Source: Gemmatimonas sp. UBA2094
GTDB lineage: Bacteria; Gemmatimonadota; Gemmatimonadetes; Gemmatimonadales; Gemmatimonadaceae
Length of the DNA: 8,153 nt
Assembly: GCA_002331565.1 (NCBI GenBank)
Contig: DCZC01000199.1
Coordinates: 1-8,153 of the forward strand
Reading direction: 5' to 3'
Below the pieces are notes generated by a model, which had not been told where the DNA came from, searched no databases, and saw only the letters and a program-made list of their open reading frames with translations. Shown in pieces: positions 1-6,734 of this stretch (positions within the stretch are counted from its first letter, which is position 1; each line of letters begins with the position of its first letter). A program made the translations under genes and the position numbers.

Positions 1-1179
1 GCAGCCGCGGTGCGTGCCTTCACCGGTGCCACCCTGATCGACGGCACGACGCGGGCGCCCATTGCGAACGCCACGCTGCTCGTGCGCGACGGCCGGGTGG
101 TGGCCGCGGGTCCGGCGGCAGCGGTACGCGTGCCGGCAGGCGCCGAGCGTGTAGCGCTCGATGGCAAGACCATCATCCCGGGGCTCGTCAACGCGCACGG
201 GCACGCGTCGAGCGTGGCCAATCTCGCCACGTATGCCGCGTACGGCGTCACCACCGTGTATTCGCTGGGCGACGAAACACCGGACGTGTTCGCCGCCCGT
301 GATGCGCAGCGCCTCGCGCCGCCGGCCCACGCCCGCGTGTATCTCGCGGGCCCCGTGCTCACGCCAACGACGCCGGACGAGGCGCGCATGCAGGTGGAGG
401 CCGTGGTCGCCAGAAACGTCGACATCGTGAAGATCCGCGTGGACGACAACCTCGGGACAGCGAAGAAGATGTCTCCCGACGTGTACCGGGCCGTCATCCG
501 TGAGGCGCATGCCCGCGGCAAGCGTGTCGCGGTGCACATCTACTACCTCGACGACGCGCGCGCGCTGCTGGAGGCCGGTGCCGATTACATCGCGCACAGC
601 GTGCGCGACACGGCAGTCGATGCGCCGTTCGTGGAGGCGCTGAAGAAGAGCGGGGTGTGCTACTCCCCCACCCTGATGCGCGAGGTGTCGACGTACGTGT
701 ACGACACCATTCCCCCGTTCTTCCGCGACTCGCAGTTCCTCGCCCACGCCAACCAGCAGTGGATGGCGACGGTGAGCGAGCCGGCGCGCATGGCGGCCAC
801 GGCCAGCAGCACGAGTGCGCAGCGGTACAAGGCGCAGCTGCCCGTTGCCATGCGGAACCTCATGACGCTCGCCAAGGCGGGAGTACCGATCGCCATGGGC
901 ACGGACACGGGGCCGCTGGGGCGGTTTCAGGGCTACTTCGAGTTGATGGAAATGGAGATGATGGTGGAGGCGGGTCTCTCGCCCCGCGCCGTGCTCACCG
1001 CCGCTACGCTTGGCGCGGCCCGCTGCCTGCGCGTGGACCGTGAGCTGGGGTCGCTCGAGCCGGGCAAATGGGCCGATTTCGTCGTGCTCGACGCCTCGCC
1101 CTTGAGCGACATGCGCAACATCCGCCGGCAGCACTCCGTGTGGATCGGCGGCCGGCAGGTGAATACGCGCGGCCGATAG
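1..1179 (+). CDS. Metal-dependent amidohydrolase, 5' end outside window
   Basis: Amidohydrolase-superfamily enzyme of the imidazolonepropionase/Xaa-Pro dipeptidase-like group, which hydrolyses C-N bonds (often dipeptides or cyclic amides) at a metal centre; the substrate here cannot be told. Counting from the GTG at 10, the N-terminal beta-sandwich (TLIDG, then GKTIIPGLVNAHGH) leads into the HxH metal motif at H63/H65. Further likely ligands are K141 in DIVKIR (the usual carbamylated-lysine position), H176 in VAVH, H196 in YIAHS and D299 in MGTDTG. The C-terminus has the usual GSLEPGKWADFVVLD closing strand. The frame stays open to the window edge as Ala-Ala-Ala before the GTG. Family members are often exported, so the true start and a signal peptide may lie upstream; GTG 10 is the fallback start. 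recQ follows closely on the same strand. The family is secure, the substrate unknown. Confidence 0.88.
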   Translation, partial: AAAVRAFTGATLIDGTTRAPIANATLLVRDGRVVAAGPAAAVRVPAGAERVALDGKTIIPGLVNAHGHASSVANLATYAAYGVTTVYSLGDETPDVFAARDAQRLAPPAHARVYLAGPVLTPTTPDEARMQVEAVVARNVDIVKIRVDDNLGTAKKMSPDVYRAVIREAHARGKRVAVHIYYLDDARALLEAGADYIAHSVRDTAVDAPFVEALKKSGVCYSPTLMREVSTYVYDTIPPFFRDSQFLAHANQQWMATVSEPARMAATASSTSAQRYKAQLPVAMRNLMTLAKAGVPIAMGTDTGPLGRFQGYFELMEMEMMVEAGLSPRAVLTAATLGAARCLRVDRELGSLEPGKWADFVVLDASPLSDMRNIRRQHSVWIGGRQVNTRGR

Positions 1180-1217
1180 TCGAGGCGGGGGATATCGCAG
1201 GTGATTTTGGGCGCAGT

Positions 1218-1236
1218 CTCCCTTAACCTGAGGGAG
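1218..1236 (+). other. Hairpin between amidohydrolase and recQ starts
   Basis: CTCCCTTA and TGAGGGAG pair around a three-base ACC loop, giving 8 bp including one U-G wobble. It lies 38 nt after the amidohydrolase stop and 27 nt before GTG 1264. The following bases (CTCGTTTCC at about 1251-1259) are only mildly T-rich, so it is not a classic terminator. It may be a weak terminator or leader structure, and it would be coding if recQ starts at GTG 1201. Confidence 0.35.
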
Positions 1237-1263
1237 TCCCGATCGTGCCCCTCGTTTCCTGCC

Positions 1264-2835
1264 GTGACCGCCACGCCCGCTGCCCGCACCCCCAACGACG
1301 TCCTGCGCGAGGTATTCGGCTTCACCGAATTCCGCCCGGGGCAGCGCGAGGTCATCGAAGCCGTACTCGCCGGGCGTGACTGCATCGCGCTGATGCCCAC
1401 GGGCGCGGGCAAGTCGCTCACGTACCAGATCCCGGCGCGTCTCCTTGGTGGCACTGTGCTCGTCATCTCGCCGCTCATCTCGCTGATGAAGGATCAGGTG
1501 GACGCCGTGGCGGGGTTGGGCTACAAGGTCACGGCGATCAACTCCACGCTCGATCCGGAAGAGCGGCGACGCCGTCTCGACGGCTTCCGCGCCGGCGCCT
1601 ACGAGCTCGTGTATCTCGCCCCCGAAGCGCTCGACGGCTACCTCGGCGACTTCGTGCACGGGTGCCCCATTTCGCTGCTGGTGGTGGACGAAGCGCACTG
1701 CATCAGCCAGTGGGGGCACGATTTCCGCCCCAGCTACCGCCGCCTGCAAGGACTCAAGCAGCAGCTCGACGTGCCGGTGCTGGCGCTTACCGCCACCGCG
1801 ACGCGTGACGTGGCACGCGACATTCTGCGCCAGCTGGGCATGAGAAAGCCCGGGGGGTTCAAGGGATCGTTCTTCCGCCCCAACCTCCGCATCGGGGTAC
1901 GCAAGAAGGGTCAGGGCGGCAACACGCGCGGCGAGATTCTCACGCTCATCCGCCTGCACGCCGGCGAGAGTGGCATCGTGTACTGCCAGAGCCGCAAGAG
2001 CGTCGAGCAGACGTGCGACTTTCTCGTGTCGCAGGGGATCAAGGCCCTCCCGTATCATGCGGGGCTCCCGGCCGACGAACGCGCGTACAACCAGGATGCC
2101 TTTCAGCGCGACGATGTCGACGTGGTGGTGGCGACGGTGGCGTTCGGCATGGGTATCGACAAGTCGAACGTGCGCTTCGTCATTCACCGCGACATGCCCA
2201 AGGACATCGAGTCGTGGTACCAGGAGATCGGGCGCGCCGGCCGCGACGGATTGCCGAGCGACTGTGTGATGTTCTATTCGTGGGCCGACGTGATCGCGCA
2301 CGAGCGCTTCACCGATCGCATCGAAGACGACGCCGTGCGTGAGCGTACGCGCGCCGGCACCAAGGCGCTCTTCAATCTCATCGAACGGGGCGACTGCCGT
2401 CACCAGGCGCTCGTGCGCCATTTCGACGAACAGATCGAATCGTGCGGCGCCTCGTGCGACAGTTGTGCCGGTCAGAGCGTGGAGGACCGACTCACGGACG
2501 CGATGGAGCTCGAGCGGGTGGCGCGCGCCGGCTGGCGCCGTGCCCCGGCTGTTCGCGGCGTATCTGGAGCGCCGGCGTCACGGTCGCTGGGTGCCGACGA
2601 ACTCGACATCGACGATCGCGCCCTCTTCGATGCGTTGCGCACGCTGCGGCGCGAGCTCGCCGACGAGGAGAAGGTGCCGGCGTACATCGTCTTCGGAGAT
2701 CGGGTGCTGCTGGAGATGGTCGCCCGCAAGCCCGAAACGCACGCGGCGCTGTTGCAGGTGCCCGGTGTCGGTCAGGCCAAGCTCGAGAAGTACGGGGACT
2801 ACTTCCTCGAAGCAATCATCAATCATTCGTCCTAA
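1264..2835 (+). CDS. recQ: ATP-dependent DNA helicase RecQ, apparently lacking the winged-helix domain
   Basis: 3'-5' superfamily 2 DNA helicase of recombination and replication-fork repair. Numbered from GTG 1264 (523 aa): motif 0 FRPGQ (23-27), Walker A MPTGAGKS (44-51), DEAH (142-145) running into the RecQ aromatic-rich loop [11 protein letters not shown], motif III TATAT (176-180), motif [13 protein letters not shown] (near 293-304) and motif [12 protein letters not shown] (320-329). Zinc-site cysteines are C378, C394, C398 and C401. An HRDC domain (about 454-518, ending [14 protein letters not shown]) closes the protein. Only about 50 Ala/Arg/Pro-rich residues separate the zinc site from HRDC, so the RQC winged helix of E. 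coli RecQ (609 aa) seems absent. Start choice: GTG 1201 in the same frame adds 21 residues and has a GGCGGGGG-like Shine-Dalgarno stretch, but that segment has weaker third-position GC bias, no RecQ similarity that I recognise and a hairpin. VOC gene follows 11 nt downstream. Confidence 0.93.
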   Translation: MTATPAARTPNDVLREVFGFTEFRPGQREVIEAVLAGRDCIALMPTGAGKSLTYQIPARLLGGTVLVISPLISLMKDQVDAVAGLGYKVTAINSTLDPEERRRRLDGFRAGAYELVYLAPEALDGYLGDFVHGCPISLLVVDEAHCISQWGHDFRPSYRRLQGLKQQLDVPVLALTATATRDVARDILRQLGMRKPGGFKGSFFRPNLRIGVRKKGQGGNTRGEILTLIRLHAGESGIVYCQSRKSVEQTCDFLVSQGIKALPYHAGLPADERAYNQDAFQRDDVDVVVATVAFGMGIDKSNVRFVIHRDMPKDIESWYQEIGRAGRDGLPSDCVMFYSWADVIAHERFTDRIEDDAVRERTRAGTKALFNLIERGDCRHQALVRHFDEQIESCGASCDSCAGQSVEDRLTDAMELERVARAGWRRAPAVRGVSGAPASRSLGADELDIDDRALFDALRTLRRELADEEKVPAYIVFGDRVLLEMVARKPETHAALLQVPGVGQAKLEKYGDYFLEAIINHSS

Positions 2836-2846
2836 GCACTCAGCCC

Positions 2847-3233
2847 ATGCCTTCACCCTTCAGCGGTCTCGACACCGTCATCATCCGCGTGCGGGACATT
2901 GCCGCCGCAACCCAATGGTACGTGCAATCGCTCGGCGCCGAGGCCATCTACGAGGACGAGGAGCAGAAGCTCTCGGTCGTCGAGTTCGGCGGTGACCCCG
3001 ACGCCGAAGTTGCCGGCAGTACGCTCACCCTGTGGCAACTCGACACCGGCGCGGAGTGGGCGCCGTCGAGCAGCTACCCCATTCTCGCCACGGCAGACGC
3101 GCGCGCGGCGCACGCGGCGCTCAAGGCGAAGGGCGTGGACGTCGGCGAACTGACGGAGACGCCCGGCGTCTATTTTTTCCGGTTCACCGACCTCGACGGC
3201 AACGCACTCGAGGCGTGCGAAGTGAAGGCGTAG
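2847..3233 (+). CDS. VOC-superfamily (glyoxalase/bleomycin-resistance fold) protein
   Basis: A 128-residue protein with two beta-alpha-beta-beta-beta halves, the length of a single VOC module. The first half opens GLDTVIIRVRDIAAATQWY and the second has the ARAAHAALKAKGVDV helix followed by FFRFTDLDGNALEA, the family's F-x-D-x-DGN-x-E ending with E122. The usual first-strand metal histidine is T10 and the position expected for the second-half histidine appears to be Y77, so the classic H/E metal set is largely missing. That argues against a standard glyoxalase I or metal-dependent dioxygenase; a binding or resistance role is possible. It starts at ATG 2847, 11 nt after the recQ stop, with no clear Shine-Dalgarno, so it may depend on translational coupling. 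The fold call is firm; the function is not known. Confidence 0.85.
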   Translation: MPSPFSGLDTVIIRVRDIAAATQWYVQSLGAEAIYEDEEQKLSVVEFGGDPDAEVAGSTLTLWQLDTGAEWAPSSSYPILATADARAAHAALKAKGVDVGELTETPGVYFFRFTDLDGNALEACEVKA

Positions 3234-3261
3234 GCAAACCGACTCATTCACCCCGCCCACC

Positions 3262-4218
3262 ATGTCCTCGTCCCCGCTCCGTCTGACGTTCGCTCTCGGC
3301 CTCGGCGCGCTCGCCGCGTGCGGCGGAGCGACGGCGCCGGTCACCAGCGCCTCCACCGGCGGGGGTAGCACCAACGCCGGCGCTGATGTTCTTGCCCCGT
3401 ACTACATCGCCTTCGCGCTGTGCACCGATGCGCAGGGCCCCGACTGCAGCAAACTGCGATTGGGAGACTCGCAGCTGTCCACGACCGGCGCCGGCGTCGG
3501 CAAGCTGTACTCGTGCACCGGCGCCAACCCCAACGCCCCGGGAAGCGTCCGGTCACTCATTACGTGGATCGACGACGCCAACGCCACGTGGAACCTGTTG
3601 CGCAAACCCTTTCTGCCCTCGGGTACGTTCGCGCCGGCCTCTGGCACGTACTCGGTGCAGGAGGCGAATGGGACCCGAACCATTCAGATCAACAATCTGC
3701 CGGTGGATGGACGCATCGGTGATTGGCCGATGTCGCGTTATGCGGCTCTCACGGCCATCGATCCGAACCCGGGAACGCCCGCGGCGCGCAGCTACACCTT
3801 TACGTTGCCAGCCGCGCCCGCGGTCAATGTCACACCCACCTGTTTGCCCCTCGGGGCGATCGGCGTGACCACCAACGGCGTGATCATCTACAATGCGGCC
3901 GATGCGCGCGGGAACGATGCCGTGGCGCACGAGATCGTGGACGCGCACGGCGGGCACCCGGCGCAGACCGACTACCACTATCACTTCGTGCCCGAGCGAC
4001 TCGACCGGTCGGCGTTGAATGACGGGCACTCGGGCATCGTGGGGTACATCCGCGACGGCTTCCCCATCTACGGCTACAAGGGCGTTGGCGGCATCGAACT
4101 GCGCAATAGTGATCTCGACGAGTGCCACGGCCATTCGCACGGGTCCCTCGGCTATCACTACCACGCCACCCTCGAGTACCCATACACCGTGGGCTGCTAT
4201 CGCGGCACTCCGCGTTGA
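3262..4218 (+). CDS. YHYH-domain lipoprotein
   Basis: A 318-residue exported protein. The N-terminus is a lipoprotein signal with lipobox LAAC at C20 followed by Gly-Gly, then a low-complexity Ala/Thr/Ser/Gly linker to about residue 40. The rest resembles the YHYH protein family: DYHYHF (YHYH at 238-241), GYIRDGFPIYGYKG (261-274), a His-rich ECHGHSHG (287-294) and a second YHYH at 298-301. Six cysteines lie beyond the lipid-anchor cysteine (54, 62, 85, 194, 288, 312), so disulfides are possible in the periplasm. Clustered histidines suggest metal binding, but the family's biochemical role is not established to my knowledge. ATG 3262 lies 28 nt after the VOC gene with no clear Shine-Dalgarno; it is chosen because it gives a complete signal peptide. 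It is the last plus-strand gene before the convergent gap. Confidence 0.87.
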   Translation: MSSSPLRLTFALGLGALAACGGATAPVTSASTGGGSTNAGADVLAPYYIAFALCTDAQGPDCSKLRLGDSQLSTTGAGVGKLYSCTGANPNAPGSVRSLITWIDDANATWNLLRKPFLPSGTFAPASGTYSVQEANGTRTIQINNLPVDGRIGDWPMSRYAALTAIDPNPGTPAARSYTFTLPAAPAVNVTPTCLPLGAIGVTTNGVIIYNAADARGNDAVAHEIVDAHGGHPAQTDYHYHFVPERLDRSALNDGHSGIVGYIRDGFPIYGYKGVGGIELRNSDLDECHGHSHGSLGYHYHATLEYPYTVGCYRGTPR

Positions 4219-4231
4219 GGCCGGGTCCCCT

Positions 4232-4247
4232 CGGCGCGGGGGCGCCG
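4232..4247 (+). terminator. Possible terminator hairpin after the YHYH gene
   Basis: CGGCGC and GCGCCG form a perfect 6-bp stem around a GGGG loop, starting 14 nt after the YHYH stop codon in the convergent gap. There is no T-tract after it, so intrinsic termination is uncertain. Its position makes it the best candidate for the plus-strand transcript end. Confidence 0.35.
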
Positions 4248-4296
4248 CATCAGGCGAACAGCAGGCACACCGGCGCTGGCCATCATGACGAGCGCA

Positions 4297-4311
4297 CGCC
4301 GTTCACCGGCG
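4297..4311 (-). terminator. Possible terminator hairpin after the DUF4256 gene
   Basis: CGCCG and CGGCG pair around a five-base loop directly beyond the DUF4256 stop codon; one more A-T pair uses a stop-codon base. The stem is short and no T-tract follows on the minus strand. The rest of the 93-nt gap (4219-4311) shows nothing else I can support. Confidence 0.25.
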
Positions 4312-4845
4312 TTAAACCCGCAGCATGCCGCGGAAACCGCGCGCCGCGTAGTACGATTGCGCGCCGTTGTGATACACGAAGACCCGATCGTATCGGCGAT
4401 CACCGAAGATCGCGCCGCCGAGCGTCCGCACGGCGTCCGGCGCTTTGAGCCAGCTCGACGTCTTGGTGTCGAACCGTCCCAGCTGCTGCAGCGCGTGGTA
4501 TTCTTCCTCGGTGAGCAGCTCGATACCGATCTCGCCGGCCATCTCGACGGCGCTGCCGGCCGGCGCATTCTCCTTGCGCGAGATGCGGGCCTCGCGGTCG
4601 TAGCAGAGGCTGCGGCGTCCGGCCGGGCTCTCCGCCGAACAGTCGCAGAACGTCACGACGCCGGTGGCGGCATCAAAGGCGATGACATCGGGCTCACCGC
4701 CCGTGTCTTCCATGCGCTGCAACGTGGCGAGCGCCTTCGCATTCCCGCCGATGCGGGCTTCGATATCGGCCCAGGCGAGGGCGTCGTGCCGGGCGCGGTG
4801 TTTCTCGAACCGTGCCCGGAGCGTCGCCAGCAACGCGATGGGCAA
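4312..4845 (-). CDS. DUF4256 family protein
   Basis: A 177-residue protein that I recognise as DUF4256 from its very conserved blocks: MEDTGGEPDVIAFD (45-58), CDCSAESPAGRRSLCYDREA (67-86), GIELLTEEEYHALQQLGRFD, and a C-terminal GGAIFGDRRYDRVFVYHNGA leading into YYAARGFRG. It looks cytoplasmic, with no signal peptide or membrane segment. Molecular function is unknown to me; the conserved acidic and Cys/His residues (C67, C69, C81) could be catalytic or metal-binding, which is speculation. Start: the frame is closed by a TAG directly upstream and no ATG is near the N-terminus, so TTG 4845 is the furthest possible start, with AAGG 8 nt before it (4854-4857). TTG 4833 is an alternative. It directly abuts the lipoprotein gene, so translation is probably coupled. 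Confidence 0.9.
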   Translation of the reverse strand: MPIALLATLRARFEKHRARHDALAWADIEARIGGNAKALATLQRMEDTGGEPDVIAFDAATGVVTFCDCSAESPAGRRSLCYDREARISRKENAPAGSAVEMAGEIGIELLTEEEYHALQQLGRFDTKTSSWLKAPDAVRTLGGAIFGDRRYDRVFVYHNGAQSYYAARGFRGMLRV

Positions 4846-5328
4846 CTAGGGGGCCTTGCGGAAGACGGTCCGCAGCGTCTGCCCTTCGCTGTTCATCGTC
4901 AGCTGGATATCGCGGCCGTCCCATGTCGCGGTGGTGACGGTGCTGTCCTGGGCGCGCAGCGACAGACTCCCGGCCACCTGCGTCCACGTCCCACTCAGCG
5001 TATCGAGGTACGTGGACGCGAAACCCGCCACGGTTTCGGTAGTGGTTTGCGTCATCAGATACTTGCCGTCGGTCTGCAGCGCGAGCGTGCTGGCCGCGAA
5101 GTCGAGCCGGTAGCCCGTCGCGTTGAAAATGTTGAACGGCAATGGCTGGGTATTCACGGACAACATCTTGAACGCCCCGGCAGCGGGATCATTCGGCGAG
5201 GGTCCCTTGGGGCCCGTTGCGTCGCCGCAGGCGCCCGCGGCGACCAGCACCGCCACCACCACGGTACGGCGACAGGCGCGCAGGCGACTGCCGGCCTCGA
5301 CGCTGAACCACGTGCTACGACCACTCAT
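4846..5328 (-). CDS. Small lipoprotein of unknown function
   Basis: A 160-residue protein with a lipoprotein signal: arginines R15-R21, a hydrophobic VVVAVLVAAG stretch, then C34 after Ala-Gly-Ala, followed by GDATGPKG. The mature part is about 125 residues, Thr/Ser-rich and strand-like. It has repeated short patterns such as LALQTDGKYLM, LSGTWTQVAGSLSLR and ATWDGRDIQLTM. This resembles small beta-barrel or lipocalin-like lipoproteins, but I cannot assign a family. ATG 5328 is supported by GAGG at 5336-5339, 7 nt upstream. It follows DUF1501 after 91 nt and its stop touches the DUF4256 start. It might be an outer-membrane partner of the DUF1800/DUF1501 pair; this is inferred from order only. 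Confidence 0.75.
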   Translation of the reverse strand: MSGRSTWFSVEAGSRLRACRRTVVVAVLVAAGACGDATGPKGPSPNDPAAGAFKMLSVNTQPLPFNIFNATGYRLDFAASTLALQTDGKYLMTQTTTETVAGFASTYLDTLSGTWTQVAGSLSLRAQDSTVTTATWDGRDIQLTMNSEGQTLRTVFRKAP

Positions 5329-5369
5329 GACTCGACCTCACGCGTTGAGTTCGCATGACCCACCTGCCT

Positions 5370-5407
5370 GCCCCACCGGGGCGCCGCACCGGTCGTCCGG
5401 CGCGGCG
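5370..5407 (-). terminator. Two tandem GC hairpins in the DUF1501-lipoprotein gap
   Basis: Reading the minus strand, an 11-bp stem (CGCCGCGCCGG, loop ACGA, CCGGTGCGGCG, one G-U wobble; 5382-5407) lies 12 nt past the DUF1501 stop. It is followed at once by a 5-bp stem (GCCCC, GGT, GGGGC; 5370-5382), sharing one base. No T-tract follows. They could end or attenuate the DUF1800-DUF1501 transcript, or protect its 3' end. The remaining 41 nt to the lipoprotein start show no promoter I can defend. Confidence 0.45.
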
Positions 5408-5419
5408 GTGCTGCGCGGG

Positions 5420-6718
5420 CTACTTGGTGACCCCGCGGAACGTGGGGGTCCAGCCGGGGAACACGAACGAGAGATTCTTGTTCTCGAGGCGGTTCTGCAC
5501 GATTTCGGCGAGCACGTCGCGATAATCGAGGGTGACCTGCAGGTCCATGCGGTTCTCGAGTTGGGCCGCTTCGATGCCGGGCCACGACTGGACGTACACG
5601 CGACCGCCGGCAATGCGCTTGCCCATGGCAAACATCACCGACGCGCGGCCATGGTCCGTACCGGCGCTGCCGTTCTCGGGTACGTTGCGCCCGAACTCCG
5701 ACATCGCCACCACGGTGACGCGGTACCCGGTGCTCACCACATCGGCCCAGAAGGCGCCCAACCCCTGGGCGAATTGCCGCATCACGTTGGCCATCTGTCC
5801 GCCATTGGGGTCCTGCATGGCGTGCGTATCCCATCCGCCGATGTCGATCGACGCCGCTTCGAGGCCGATATCGGACTTGATGAGCGCGGCGATGGAGCGC
5901 AGCCCCCGGGCAAAGCCGGTATTGGGGTAAGTAGCGCCGCTCGCGGGGGTGTACGCGTTGATGTTGAGCCGCGACAGCACATCGATGGTGCCGACGGCGT
6001 CGAGGGCGGCGGCCCGCAGCGGATTCACGCTCCCCTCGTAGTTGTCCTTGAGGAGCGCCATGCGCGCCGCGCGCGTGGTGGCCGAGCCGCCGATGCCGTA
6101 ATTGGCGGGATCGGCGATCGGGAGCGTCTGCGGGGCGCCCACGAGCGTCTTGGCGAGACCGGTCGACAACCCGATACCGCGGAGCACCGGTGCGGCCGCG
6201 ATGGGTGGAACCGTGGCGAGATGCCGCCCCAACCACCCGCTGCTGATGTCGGGGTCCGCCGGTTTGCCGACCTCCATATAACGCTGGGCATCGAAATGCG
6301 ACCGCGAGTTGTTGGTGCGCTGACCGGCGGCGTGCATCACCAGGAGGTCACCGGCGCGATACGCCGGGAGCAGCCCCGACATCGCGGGCGGAATGGAGAA
6401 CCGGTTGTCGAGCGCGATGGCGCGATTGGCCGCCAGCGAATCGGGGGCCGGCGTCCGGATGTTGGGGCGCAACGAGAAATAGCGCGGCTCGAAATGCGGG
6501 ATCACCATGGCCATGCCGTCCGCCGCGCCGCGCAGGAACACCGACACGATGATGTCGCGCGTGGACGAGAAGTTGTTGGCGAAGGTGATGCGCGGCAACC
6601 AGTCCGGAAAGACCAGCGCCGCCGCCGACAGCGACGAACTCGAGGCAATGAACTCGCGTCGCGACAGCCCGCGGTATTCGGGGCAACCGCTTTCGTGCGA
6701 ATGATCGTGATGGCTCAT
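5420..6718 (-). CDS. DUF1501 family protein with twin-arginine signal
   Basis: A 432-residue exported protein of the DUF1501 family, which is grouped with the alkaline phosphatase/sulfatase superfamily. The N-terminus has a His-rich MSHHDHSHES, then the twin-arginine motif LSRREFI (18-24) and a hydrophobic Ser/Ala stretch, so Tat export of a folded, probably metal-loaded protein is likely. Family hallmarks are FLRGAADG (61-68), RSHFDAQRYME (139-149), GGWDTH (294-299), SEFGR (340-344) and GTDHG (353-357). The D297/H299 and D355/H356 pairs sit where metal ligands are expected; I did not identify a nucleophile. The substrate is unknown. ATG 6718 is chosen because GGAG lies 7 nt upstream and the Tat signal follows directly. 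An upstream start at 6811 would add 31 unrelated residues inside DUF1800. It follows DUF1800 by 16 nt, in one operon. Confidence 0.92.
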   Translation of the reverse strand: MSHHDHSHESGCPEYRGLSRREFIASSSSLSAAALVFPDWLPRITFANNFSSTRDIIVSVFLRGAADGMAMVIPHFEPRYFSLRPNIRTPAPDSLAANRAIALDNRFSIPPAMSGLLPAYRAGDLLVMHAAGQRTNNSRSHFDAQRYMEVGKPADPDISSGWLGRHLATVPPIAAAPVLRGIGLSTGLAKTLVGAPQTLPIADPANYGIGGSATTRAARMALLKDNYEGSVNPLRAAALDAVGTIDVLSRLNINAYTPASGATYPNTGFARGLRSIAALIKSDIGLEAASIDIGGWDTHAMQDPNGGQMANVMRQFAQGLGAFWADVVSTGYRVTVVAMSEFGRNVPENGSAGTDHGRASVMFAMGKRIAGGRVYVQSWPGIEAAQLENRMDLQVTLDYRDVLAEIVQNRLENKNLSFVFPGWTPTFRGVTK

Positions 6719-6725
6719 CGGGGCG

Positions 6726-6729
6726 CTCC
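6726..6729 (-). promoter_or_regulatory. Ribosome binding site of the DUF1501 gene
   Basis: GGAG on the minus strand, 7 nt before ATG 6718 and within the 16-nt gap after the DUF1800 stop. It decides the DUF1501 start in favour of 6718 over the in-frame start at 6811. Confidence 0.65.
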
Positions 6730-6734
6730 GGGGG

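Noticed and set aside
1245..1263. GTG at 1245 with GAGGGA upstream as a gene start
   Set aside because: The spacing is good, but the frame is not that of recQ and its translation shows no recognisable protein.
933..1478. Minus-strand open frame across the amidohydrolase-recQ junction
   Set aside because: It overlaps two confident genes on the other strand and shows no recognisable motif.
2442..2846. In-frame upstream extension of the VOC gene into recQ
   Set aside because: The extension is Arg/Ala-rich and unlike a VOC protein; the VOC fold begins right after ATG 2847, while the overlapping recQ frame carries the HRDC domain.
3553..4164. Minus-strand open frame inside the YHYH gene
   Set aside because: It is antisense to a confident gene, and its Val/Arg/His-rich product looks like reverse-frame translation.
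4285..5358. Plus-strand open frame of 357 codons opposite DUF4256 and the lipoprotein
   Set aside because: It is antisense to the well-recognised DUF4256 gene and its composition is typical of an out-of-frame shadow.
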